Part shown: positions 13,534 to 20,127 of the stretch, one piece after another
How positions within the stretch are numbered: the first letter of the stretch is position 1
How the letters are laid out: every line of letters begins with the position of its first letter
IMG/VR virus record: IMGVR_UViG_3300009502_000240
Coordinates: 1 to 20,746 of that record
From: a virus
DNA length: 20,746 bases
Reading direction: 5' to 3' (one strand)
Made by a program: the position numbers and the translations under genes
The notes under the pieces: generated by a model
Database searches by the model: none
What the model saw: the letters and a program-made list of their open reading frames with translations, nothing else
What the model was told of the DNA's origin: nothing

Positions 13534-15366
13534 ATGGGCAAGATTGACCAACATTATCCAGATTGGATTGATAGTAAATTTAAAGAGGCTCATGTAGCTC
13601 TACTAGCACAAGTAGAAGACTATAATAAGAATATAAGTAACTCAGTAGCTCAAAACTCTTTAAAGGGTTTACGTCAATATACTGGTAGAGGTATATCATC
13701 ATTACATGCTGCTGGTTATATGAGTGATGTTGATGTTAATGCTCAATTAGGAATGTCACCTGCTCAAGCTAAAGTAAACTTCAACCTAACAGCTAGTGTA
13801 ATAGATACACTTACTGCTAAATTAGCATCTATTGATACTATACCACAATCAGTTACTTTTAAAGGTAATCCAAAAGGACGTAACCTAGCAAGAGACTTAA
13901 ACTTTATTCTTAAAGGATTATTTCATAAAAAGAATTTATCACATATGATTAATTTAATTTATCGTGATGCTATGATTAATCGTGCAGGGTATCTTAAAGT
14001 TGTTGTTGAAGATGGGGATGTAATAATCGATAGAGTTATGGTCGATGAGATTATAGTAGATCCAGCCGACGGATATTATAACAACCCATATAAGATGATT
14101 CATCGTAAAGCTATACCACTACATGTAGCGTTGGCTAAGTGGCCAAAGTTTGCTAAAGATATCGAAGGTTGTCAGATTCAAGAAGTTCGTCAGTATAATA
14201 CTCGTAACTATACACCTTGTATTAATGTTATTGAAGCTTGGTGTAAGAATTCCTATGTAGGTGGTGGTCGTCATGTTATTGCTATTGAAACTAAAACTAT
14301 AATTGATGAAGACTGGGATAAGGATTACTTTCCTATTTTACGTTGTTCTTATAGTGAACCAGTAATTGGTTGGTTGGGGCAATCTGTAGTTGATGAACTT
14401 GACCCCATTCAAAAAGAAATTGACCGTATACTTATTACAATGCAAGCAATACTTAAACTTATTAGTATTCCTAGAGTATTTGTAGATACTAACTCACAAG
14501 TTAATAAGAACCACATAACCAATAAACTTGGTGTAATAATTGAATATGATGGAAAAAGCGGTGTAGCTCCTATTATTCATAATGGTGCTTCTATGCCTCC
14601 AGAACTACCAACTCAATTAGAATTTCTAATAGCTCAAGGTTATGCTCGAGTTGGCTTAACTTCTATGGATACACAAGGACAGAAACAAGCTGGATTAGAT
14701 AGTGGTGAAGCTCTTAAGACTATGAATGATATTAAGAGTGAAAGATGGCAACTACTACAAAAGAACTATGAACGTACACATGTTGAGCTTGCTAATTTGA
14801 TTCTTAAAGAGTTACAAGGAACTAATATTAAGATACCTGCTCTTGATAAGAAAATTGGGTTGGTTGAAATTAGTACTAAACGTATTCCAAAGACTGATGA
14901 TAGTTATATTCTAAAAGTATTTCCTATTAGTGCATTACCTGATAGTATCCCAGATAAAATAGATGCTGTAGAAAAACTAATGAAACTTGGGGTTATTCCA
15001 GCTTCCCATGTTCCTGACCTATTTCAAATGCCTGATCTTGATTCTTATTTAACTATGCAATCTGCTCCACGTCAATTAATCGAGGAACGTATTGCAGATA
15101 TGTTGGAAGAAGGAACCTATTTTAACCCTGAACCTTATCATGACCTTGATTTTGCTCTATCTCACGCATTACAGCAATATTCTTTTGGTCAATTACATCA
15201 TGAACCAGATTCAAAACTTAAACTTTTAAGATCGTTTATTAACGATGTTAGAAATCTACTGTCACAACGTATACAGCCAGTAGCCCAACAACCAGTTCAA
15301 CCACAAGGAGCAAATAATGGTGGAACAAGTAGCGGTGTCCCAGGACAACCAACTTCAGGACAGTAA
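13534..15366 (+). CDS. Portal protein
   Basis: 610 residues, in the position and size of a podovirus portal, with AGGAG six bases upstream. Recognisable features are an N-terminal helical region, a core with VIEAWCKNSYVGGG and FPILRCSYSEPVIGWLGQSV, a helix-rich segment VDELDPIQKEIDRI, and a tail with KMNDIKSERWQLLQKNYE-like helices (around 400), then a Gln/Pro/Gly-rich flexible C-terminus (QPVAQQPVQPQG onward). The dodecameric channel would sit at the capsid vertex. The last 50 bases overlap the scaffold gene in another frame. Assignment rests on order and pattern, not on a single motif. Confidence 0.88.
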   Translation: MGKIDQHYPDWIDSKFKEAHVALLAQVEDYNKNISNSVAQNSLKGLRQYTGRGISSLHAAGYMSDVDVNAQLGMSPAQAKVNFNLTASVIDTLTAKLASIDTIPQSVTFKGNPKGRNLARDLNFILKGLFHKKNLSHMINLIYRDAMINRAGYLKVVVEDGDVIIDRVMVDEIIVDPADGYYNNPYKMIHRKAIPLHVALAKWPKFAKDIEGCQIQEVRQYNTRNYTPCINVIEAWCKNSYVGGGRHVIAIETKTIIDEDWDKDYFPILRCSYSEPVIGWLGQSVVDELDPIQKEIDRILITMQAILKLISIPRVFVDTNSQVNKNHITNKLGVIIEYDGKSGVAPIIHNGASMPPELPTQLEFLIAQGYARVGLTSMDTQGQKQAGLDSGEALKTMNDIKSERWQLLQKNYERTHVELANLILKELQGTNIKIPALDKKIGLVEISTKRIPKTDDSYILKVFPISALPDSIPDKIDAVEKLMKLGVIPASHVPDLFQMPDLDSYLTMQSAPRQLIEERIADMLEEGTYFNPEPYHDLDFALSHALQQYSFGQLHHEPDSKLKLLRSFINDVRNLLSQRIQPVAQQPVQPQGANNGGTSSGVPGQPTSGQ

Positions 15367-16138
15367 ACCTGAAGAAATCAAACAAGAAGTTAAAGTTAAT
15401 GAGGAATCTCCTAAGGATGATAAACTCACTGAACAGTTTCATAGACTCTCTAAACAAGAAGCACATACTCGTGAACAACGTAAACAGTTAGAAGAAGCTA
15501 GGAAAGCTTTTGAGTCTGAACGTTCATTAGCAGAAGAAATGAAAATTATTAAGGCTTTACGTTCATCTGACCCAGTAGCTGTACTAGAAAAGTTAGGGCT
15601 TACTGTTGATGAATTAAATAAAGCTCTTAATGCTCGTAACCAACCTAGTGATCCTATAAGTGCTAGATTGAAACAATTAGAAGAAGAATTACAATCTGAA
15701 AAGAAACAAAAGAAGGCTTCTGAAGAAGTTGCTAATAGAGAGCAAATGCATCGAGCTGAAGTGTCTTTAAATGCCGAGATTGACAAAGTAATCAAGGAAA
15801 AGGATTATGACCTGATCCCAGCTTTAGGTATGCAGAAAGAGGTTTTAAACTTCATGGAAGAGATTTATGAATCTACTGGTGAAGTACCATCCGTTGATGA
15901 AGCCTGCAAGGCAGTTACTGATCATATTGTAGGATTATATCAGACAGCATCTAAAAGCAAATGGGTTCAACCTAAAGTTGAGGAACCTAAAGTTGAGGAA
16001 CCTAAAGAGGTATCATCGAAGTCTATAACAAATAAAATGGCTCAGTCGATGGATATTAAGAGGTCTGAGAAACCAGCTACAGATGCTGACAGACTGAAAG
16101 CGGCAATTCATGCTATGGAAGCTACCAAGAGCAAATAG
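15317..16138 (+). CDS. Capsid scaffold protein
   Basis: 273 residues of mostly charged, heptad-rich coiled coil (EQFHRLSKQEAHTREQRKQL, later KQLEEELQSEKKQKKASEEV), acidic and low-complexity, in the slot between portal and major capsid protein. This is typical of scaffolds. A tandem 15-base repeat at about 15970-16005 encodes PKVEEPKVEEPKE. The ATG lies inside the portal gene, with AAGGAG six bases upstream, so the two proteins share about 50 bases. The C-terminal LKAAIHAMEATKSK is a plausible capsid-binding helix. It is followed by an intrinsic terminator. Confidence 0.82.
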   Translation: MVEQVAVSQDNQLQDSKPEEIKQEVKVNEESPKDDKLTEQFHRLSKQEAHTREQRKQLEEARKAFESERSLAEEMKIIKALRSSDPVAVLEKLGLTVDELNKALNARNQPSDPISARLKQLEEELQSEKKQKKASEEVANREQMHRAEVSLNAEIDKVIKEKDYDLIPALGMQKEVLNFMEEIYESTGEVPSVDEACKAVTDHIVGLYQTASKSKWVQPKVEEPKVEEPKEVSSKSITNKMAQSMDIKRSEKPATDADRLKAAIHAMEATKSK

Positions 16139-16143
16139 GTTAA

Positions 16144-16217
16144 TAATTGATCTAGATCAAGTCTTAGGAAGCTTTTGAGAAGAAAGTAGACTAGTAATTG
16201 ATCCAGATCAAGTTTAA
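16144..16217. repeat. Twin direct repeats containing TTGATC palindromes
   Basis: TAATTGATCTAGATCAAG (from 16144) and TAATTGATCCAGATCAAG (from 16195) lie 51 bases apart. The first contains the perfect 14-base palindrome TTGATCTAGATCAA, and the second differs by one base. Each holds two GATC sites. The spacing is close to five helical turns, which fits two operators on the same face of the DNA. Confidence 0.75.
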
Positions 16218-16248
16218 GACTGTTTTTAATCATAAAGCAGTCTTTTTT
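16216..16248 (+). terminator. Intrinsic terminator after the scaffold gene
   Basis: AAGACTG (16216-16222), a 15-base loop, CAGTCTT (16238-16244), then a T-run. It is a standard Rho-independent form ending the protease-to-scaffold transcript before the capsid promoter. Confidence 0.85.
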
Positions 16249-16340
16249 CATGTTTTTTACACACCAGAGTTATTAGCTAATACCAATATGTTTAATTGAA
16301 AAATCGTCTAACTCTTTAATAAAAAATCAGAGTACCCTCC

Positions 16341-16372
16341 AAAACGGCCTCTATTTACTGTGAGGTGTTTTT
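16341..16372 (+). terminator. Weak hairpin with T-run, possibly bidirectional
   Basis: AAAAC-GG-CCTC pairs with GAGG-T-GTTTT across a ten-base loop, with one bulge. A T-run follows on the plus strand, and an A-run precedes it, so it might work in both directions. It is weaker than the terminator at 16216. Confidence 0.45.
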
Positions 16373-16410
16373 AAAAAGGCACATGTTGTTGATACGACTT
16401 CACAAGTGCC
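16373..16410 (-). ncRNA. Possible 38-nt leftward transcript ending in an intrinsic terminator
   Basis: On the minus strand, motif copy E predicts a start at 16410. The sequence from there is GGCAC, a 23-base loop, GTGCC (16382-16378), then TTTTT: an intrinsic terminator immediately at the 5' end. The same stretch holds a 13-codon ORF (16412-16371). It may be a tiny RNA or an abortive decoy; existence is unproven. Confidence 0.4.
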
Positions 16411-16434
16411 ATGTGTATTATAATAGTTTATTAT
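16410..16434 (-). promoter_or_regulatory. Promoter-like motif copy E (leftward)
   Basis: The minus strand reads AAACTATTATAATACACATG, sharing ATTATAATACACATG exactly with copy B on the other strand. TATAAT is at 16422-16417. It is divergent from copy B, which starts about 50 bases away. No -35 hexamer is seen. Confidence 0.55.
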
Positions 16435-16475
16435 ATATATTAGATTCTAAATTTATATATAAAGACAGTATGTGT

Positions 16476-16520
16476 ATATATAGGTATAACTTGGTCGAAA
16501 ATTTCATTATAATACACATG
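16476..16520 (+). promoter_or_regulatory. Promoter-like motif copy B (rightward), long form
   Basis: ATATATAG (16476-16483), 12 bases, CGAAAATTTCAT, TATAAT (16508-16513), ACACATG. It repeats copy A including the distant ATATATAG box at identical spacing. The predicted start is the G at 16520. A hairpin TTGTTC/GAACAA with an eight-base loop follows. Confidence 0.7.
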
Positions 16521-16611
16521 ACCCCTTTTGTTCAGGCGCTGGAACAACAAATGACTTGACGATGACATTGGGGTGTTAACTAAATCGATGTTTTTCGACC
16601 TTAAAAAAAAC

Positions 16612-16702
16612 TTTTATTAAAGGAATATGAGAATTCCCAAAATCGGTATAAGGCAGAGTTGAATAAGTTGATTTTTCAAAATGAAATTTTATTAAAGGAA
16701 TA
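16612..16702. repeat. Direct repeat pair TTTTATTAAAGGAATA
   Basis: Exact 16-base copies at 16612-16627 and 16687-16702, 75 bases apart. They are AT-rich and may be protein-binding iterons. No function can be assigned. Confidence 0.6.
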
Positions 16703-16750
16703 AGCGATTTTTTGATGTTTTTTAGAAAACACTTGATACTAGCTAATAAG

Positions 16751-16801
16751 TTTAATTATGAACCTGTAGGTTTAAATTTTAGTTTAATAATGAACCTGTA
16801 G
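16751..16801. repeat. Direct repeat pair TTTAATWATGAACCTGTAG
   Basis: Two 19-base copies at 16751-16769 and 16783-16801 with one difference, spaced 32 bases (about three helical turns). They lie just upstream of the capsid sigma70 promoter (-35 at 16839), so an activator or repressor site is plausible. Confidence 0.65.
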
Positions 16802-16838
16802 TAGATAATTAAGTCGAAATATAAACTAACAACCTATC

Positions 16839-16867
16839 TTGACAAATATCTTTTTAGGAATTATTAT
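16839..16867 (+). promoter_or_regulatory. Consensus sigma70 promoter of the capsid gene
   Basis: TTGACA (16839-16844), 17 bases, TATTAT (16862-16867), with a predicted start near 16874. It gives the major capsid gene its own strong promoter downstream of the scaffold terminator. Confidence 0.85.
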
Positions 16868-16873
16868 TAACGT

Positions 16874-17029
16874 GAATAAGCCTCGACGGTTAATGAGGTT
16901 ATGTTGTATTTATTAAGTCTCACTTAAATACATGTACGGGAAAGATTAGAGATAATTCTTTAACTACAAGGCCTTAGATAGTAAGTCATTGAACTACTAC
17001 TTACGCCGATAATTTTAGGTGATGCTTAA
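16874..17029 (+). promoter_or_regulatory. Structured 5' leader of the major capsid gene
   Basis: About 155 bases. Helices: 16879-16884 with 16895-16900 (AGCCTC/GAGGTT, one G-U); 16906-16918 with 16922-16931 (ten pairs, three-base bulge, CTC loop); 16981-16986 with 16999-17004 (GTAAGT/ACTTAC), flanked by GGC/GCC at 16970-16972 and 17005-17007. AGGTGA lies before the ATG. It may stabilise the messenger or control its translation. Confidence 0.55.
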
Positions 17030-18277
17030 ATGGCTCTAGATCAAACATCCTTTGCAGCGGGATTAAAAACACTGTACCCTTCTGAAGCAATTAAGAGTTT
17101 AATTTACAAACGTAACCCACTACTTGCTTTAATTCCTAAAGATGAATCATTCTATGGTGATAGTTCTAAAGAACCAGTAATCATTGGAACTCCTCAAAAT
17201 CGTTCAGCTTCTTTTTCTGGTGCAAATACAATTAATACTTCATCAGTAATCAAAGCTTTCTTAGTTACTCGTGTTCAGAACTATTCGATGGCAGCTATTG
17301 CTAATGAAACTCTATTAGCTTCTGAATCTGATAAAGGCGCTTTCCTTAAAGCTGCTAAATTCGAAATTGATAATGCTCTTATGGCATTGACTCGTTCTGT
17401 TGCTACTCAATTGTATCGTAATGGTACTGGTACTGTTGCTCGTCTTAGCGCTTCTGCTACTGTTAGTAGTGCTTCTACTATGGTTCAATTAGCTACTCCT
17501 TCGGATATTGTTAATTTGGAAATTGGTATGCCTGTAGCTTTCTCGAGTACTGATGGCGGTGCTGCACGTGCTACTAGTGGTGCATTTATTGTTAGTGTTG
17601 ACCGTGCTGCTGGCTCATTCCTTTGTGCTGCTACTGCTTCTGGTTCTGCTGCTGCACTTAATACTTTAGTTACTTCTCCTGCTGCTTCTGACTATGTTTA
17701 TGCTGCTGCTGGTGACCGTAACGCTGTAATCTCTGGTTTAAAAGCATGGCTACCTGGTTCTGCTGTTACTTCAACTACATTCTTTAATGTAGACAGAACT
17801 GCTGATAAAACCCGTCTTGCTGGTATCACATATGATGGTTCTGCAAGTTCTATCGAAGAAGCTCTTATTGATGGCGCTGGTCTAGTTGCACGTGAAGGTG
17901 GAGCTACTGACCATGCATTTATGTCTTATGAAGACTATCGTAAATTAGTAAAAGCATTAGGTTCTAAAGTACAATATGTTGATATAAACGTTAGTGAAGC
18001 TGAGGTAAATGTTGGTTTCTCTGGTATTTCTATCAATGGAGCAAATGGCGTTATTAAAGTTGTACCAGACCAAAACTGTCCAGCTGGATCAGCATTTTTA
18101 CTACAAATAGATACTTGGAAACTAAAATCTCTAGGTGAAGTTGTTCGTTTATTTGATGGTGATGGACTTAATATGATTCGTGATGCATCTAGTGATGCTC
18201 TATCAATTCGTTGCTTCTCGTATGCTAACCTTAGCTGCCGCGCTCCTGGTTGGAATGCAGTAGTTACTCTACCATAA
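17030..18277 (+). CDS. Major capsid protein
   Basis: 415 residues, the largest structural product after the scaffold, beginning MALDQTSFAAGLKTLYPSEA. The pattern from IKSLIYKRNPLLALIPKDES through PVIIGTPQNRSASFSGAN is typical of HK97-fold capsids of phages with a separate scaffold. An Ala/Ser/Thr-rich central domain (about 140-230) is likely a surface insertion, and the C-terminal half (DHAFMSYEDYRKLVKALGSK onward) carries the P-domain-like pattern. Codons favour GCT, GGT and ACT more strongly than in the neighbours, as in highly expressed genes. It has its own promoter and leader, fitting the hundreds of copies needed per virion. Confidence 0.9.
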   Translation: MALDQTSFAAGLKTLYPSEAIKSLIYKRNPLLALIPKDESFYGDSSKEPVIIGTPQNRSASFSGANTINTSSVIKAFLVTRVQNYSMAAIANETLLASESDKGAFLKAAKFEIDNALMALTRSVATQLYRNGTGTVARLSASATVSSASTMVQLATPSDIVNLEIGMPVAFSSTDGGAARATSGAFIVSVDRAAGSFLCAATASGSAAALNTLVTSPAASDYVYAAAGDRNAVISGLKAWLPGSAVTSTTFFNVDRTADKTRLAGITYDGSASSIEEALIDGAGLVAREGGATDHAFMSYEDYRKLVKALGSKVQYVDINVSEAEVNVGFSGISINGANGVIKVVPDQNCPAGSAFLLQIDTWKLKSLGEVVRLFDGDGLNMIRDASSDALSIRCFSYANLSCRAPGWNAVVTLP

Positions 18278-18299
18278 TGGTAATTCAATAATGAGATTA

Positions 18300-18337
18300 G
18301 GGGAACCTTCTTCTACAAGGTTGTAAAGTGGTTTCCC
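18300..18337 (+). promoter_or_regulatory. Intercistronic hairpin after the capsid gene
   Basis: GGGGAACC (18300-18307) can pair with GGTTTCCC (18330-18337) over eight positions, one G-U. An alternative AACCTT/AAGGTT stem (18304-18309 with 18317-18322) competes. No T-run follows directly, so it is more likely an RNA-processing or stabilising element than a terminator. Confidence 0.5.
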
Positions 18338-18359
18338 AAACTTTAAAGGTAAATAAAAA

Positions 18360-18779
18360 ATGGCTGCTAGAATGTTTCAACAATTCCAAGGAACTTTAGA
18401 AAAAGGTGTTGTTTCCCTTTTTGCTAACATTCCAATTGGAGGCACAGGTGCTGTAGGCACCTTAGTTGCTTCTAAAAATCAAGGTATTAAAAGTGTAGTT
18501 CGTAACTCTACTGGTAATTATACAATTAGTTTTGGTGATTCTATTCAAGGTTCACTAGATAAATATGTACGCTTACTAAATTTAAATTCTTCAGTAGTTC
18601 TAGGTTCTGTATCAACAGTAAGTGCTATTCAAGTATGGTCTGATGATGCTGCTACTGGTAGTATTACTATTCAAGTTGTTTCTCCAACTGCTGCTGGTAA
18701 CACTGCTCCCGTTGTTGCTGATCCTGATAATGGTGCAGTTATTATATTATGTATTAAATTAAAGAATGCTTCTGTTTAA
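18360..18779 (+). CDS. Probable capsid decoration or minor virion protein, 139 aa
   Basis: It directly follows the capsid gene. The pattern GVVSLFANIPIGGTGAVGTL, then GIKSVVRNSTGNYTISFGDS, DKYVRLLNL and a final GAVIILCIKLKNASV resembles small beta-rich virion proteins seen beside capsid genes in many podoviruses. It contains one Cys and many Gly/Ser/Thr, with no membrane segment. A decoration or head-fibre role is the likely one; the exact role is inferred from place and pattern. AAAGG precedes the start. Confidence 0.62.
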   Translation: MAARMFQQFQGTLEKGVVSLFANIPIGGTGAVGTLVASKNQGIKSVVRNSTGNYTISFGDSIQGSLDKYVRLLNLNSSVVLGSVSTVSAIQVWSDDAATGSITIQVVSPTAAGNTAPVVADPDNGAVIILCIKLKNASV

Positions 18780-18791
18780 TCGGAGACTGAC

Positions 18792-19076
18792 ATGAAAGTT
18801 GATGGTAAAGAAATAGCTAAACGTCATCTCGAGTCTAAACAACATGAGAAACATGAAGCTAAAGAATCACCAAGTGAAGAAAAAAAAGAGCATGACCCCG
18901 AACATCATAAACATATGATTGACGCTATATCCAAAGGCGATCATGAAGGGTTTAAGACTAGTTTGGGTAGTTTCATTGATCATCACTTAAAAAAACATGA
19001 AGAACCTAAAGGTGAAAAATTAGGAGAATTCATGGAAAAACATGGTATGAAGGACAAAGACGCTTATAAAGGATAA
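18792..19076 (+). CDS. Histidine- and lysine-rich small virion-arm protein, 94 aa
   Basis: Twelve of 94 residues are His, with abundant Lys and Glu (EKHEAKESPSEEKKEHDPEH, then HKHMIDAISKGDHEGFK). A compact helical part (ISKGDHEGFKTSLGSFIDHH) resembles short proteins in the same slot of other podoviruses. The His clusters could bind metal or nucleic acid. GGAG lies six bases before the ATG. It may be a virion or assembly protein; function unknown. Confidence 0.68.
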   Translation: MKVDGKEIAKRHLESKQHEKHEAKESPSEEKKEHDPEHHKHMIDAISKGDHEGFKTSLGSFIDHHLKKHEEPKGEKLGEFMEKHGMKDKDAYKG

Positions 19077-19081
19077 GATCT

Positions 19082-19792
19082 ATGGATACAACAGTACAAG
19101 TAATTACTGATAATGCTATAGATCTTGCCGATATGCGTAGGTCTGCTTTTATTGATCAGTCTGGTTTAGCTGGAACTGAACTTATAAGATATACAAACCT
19201 AGCATATCGAGATTTATATGCTCAAATAGTTGCTTCTAAGGAATTTTATTTTAGTACAACCTCTACATTGGTCGTAATACCTGGTGTAGATTCATATTCG
19301 TTGCCAGATGATTTCTATAAACTAGATGGTGTTGATTTAGCAATAGATAATAGTGGTAGATACTTAACATTAATGCCTTTTATGTTTAAAGAACGTAATA
19401 AATTTAGAAGTGGTTTGGCTTTGTCAACTGCTCCTTATGGTATGGTATTAAGATATGTACTAATAGGGTCTAAAATTAAATTTATACCACTACCTAACCA
19501 ATCTTCTAATATCCAATTGTGGTATACCCCTGAACCCGCTGTATTAGCTATCTTAGCTGATACAGTTTCTGTTCCTATTGGCGGCGATGAGTATATGAGT
19601 CTATATATTGCATGTGCCATGTTAGAAAAAGAAGAAAGTGATCCCTCAATACTTAATCAGAAACGATTAGAAGTACTTGATCAGTTAAAGGTATCTCTTA
19701 AAGATAGAGATCAAGGTTCAGCTTCTTGTATTATAGATGAAGCAACCATAAACTCAGGTGCTTTATATCCATTTAGTGGGTTTAGTAACTAA
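19082..19792 (+). CDS. Head-to-tail adaptor protein (gp11-like)
   Basis: 236 residues, in the T7 gp11-like position after capsid genes. Features: LIRYTNLAYRDLYAQIVASK (helix), then STLVVIPGVDSYSLPDDFYK, the usual turn of podovirus adaptors, LDGVDLAIDNSGRYLTLMPF, and a C-terminal helix LEKEESDPSILNQKRLEVLD. It would form the ring beneath the portal. AAGGAT lies before the start. Call based on pattern and order. Confidence 0.78.
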   Translation: MDTTVQVITDNAIDLADMRRSAFIDQSGLAGTELIRYTNLAYRDLYAQIVASKEFYFSTTSTLVVIPGVDSYSLPDDFYKLDGVDLAIDNSGRYLTLMPFMFKERNKFRSGLALSTAPYGMVLRYVLIGSKIKFIPLPNQSSNIQLWYTPEPAVLAILADTVSVPIGGDEYMSLYIACAMLEKEESDPSILNQKRLEVLDQLKVSLKDRDQGSASCIIDEATINSGALYPFSGFSN

Positions 19793-20106
19793 TGATACCA
19801 TATGTACCTTCTCACACAAAAGATAAAGATGTACAAAATCTTAATGACTCGGTTCAACGGGTCTTTAACTCTATATTTTCACACCCTTTATTACAAAATC
19901 CTGTTTTAGTTAAAGATTTAAAATTTACAAATGGGGTTGATCTTTTAGTAGATCATAAACTAAATAGAAAAGTAATTGGTTATTTTGTAACTCGTTCAAA
20001 TACACCAGTTTTAATTTACGATTCACCCTCGACAAATACAATCTCCACTGTTAGAATATGCTTGAGATCCAATGCGGATGCTACCGTTGATATTTTATTC
20101 TTCTAA
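19792..20106 (+). CDS. Small beta-rich virion protein, 104 aa
   Basis: ATG shares one base with the previous stop (TAATG). The second half, VDHKLNRKVIGYFVTRSN, then TPVLIYDSPSTN and DATVDILFF, matches a frequent small phage virion protein pattern (VPHGLGR-like strand, DS, then a final TVxLLFF). It could be a trimeric tail or fibre-attachment protein. The N-terminus carries a helix (NLNDSVQRVFNSIFSH). Confidence 0.7.
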   Translation: MIPYVPSHTKDKDVQNLNDSVQRVFNSIFSHPLLQNPVLVKDLKFTNGVDLLVDHKLNRKVIGYFVTRSNTPVLIYDSPSTNTISTVRICLRSNADATVDILFF

Positions 20107-20127
20107 TTCCCTTACAAGGAGAATTGC

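Larger units (their letters stand above)
16139..17029. other. 890-bp non-coding control region before the capsid gene
   Basis: No credible ORF above 20 codons. It holds the twin palindromes, the intrinsic terminator, a palindrome TATTAGCTAATA near 16270, a weak terminator, divergent motifs E and B, two pairs of direct repeats, an AT-rich stretch, the sigma70 capsid promoter and a structured leader. Its size and repeats also make it an origin candidate. Confidence 0.75.

Noticed and set aside
16144-16217. CRISPR array, because of two spaced repeats
   Set aside because: Only two copies with an internal palindrome, one spacer, and no cas genes; operator-like repeats fit better.
16365-16559. 64-codon plus-strand ORF in the capsid upstream gap
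   Set aside because: It starts inside a terminator-like hairpin, spans promoter motif copies E and B, and has low-complexity composition with no ribosome site. Only its last 13 codons are considered, as a separate idea.
16870-17029. Group I intron or known self-cleaving ribozyme in the capsid leader
   Set aside because: No hammerhead CUGANGA/GAAA core and no recognisable P3-P7 group I core elements; stems are simple hairpins.
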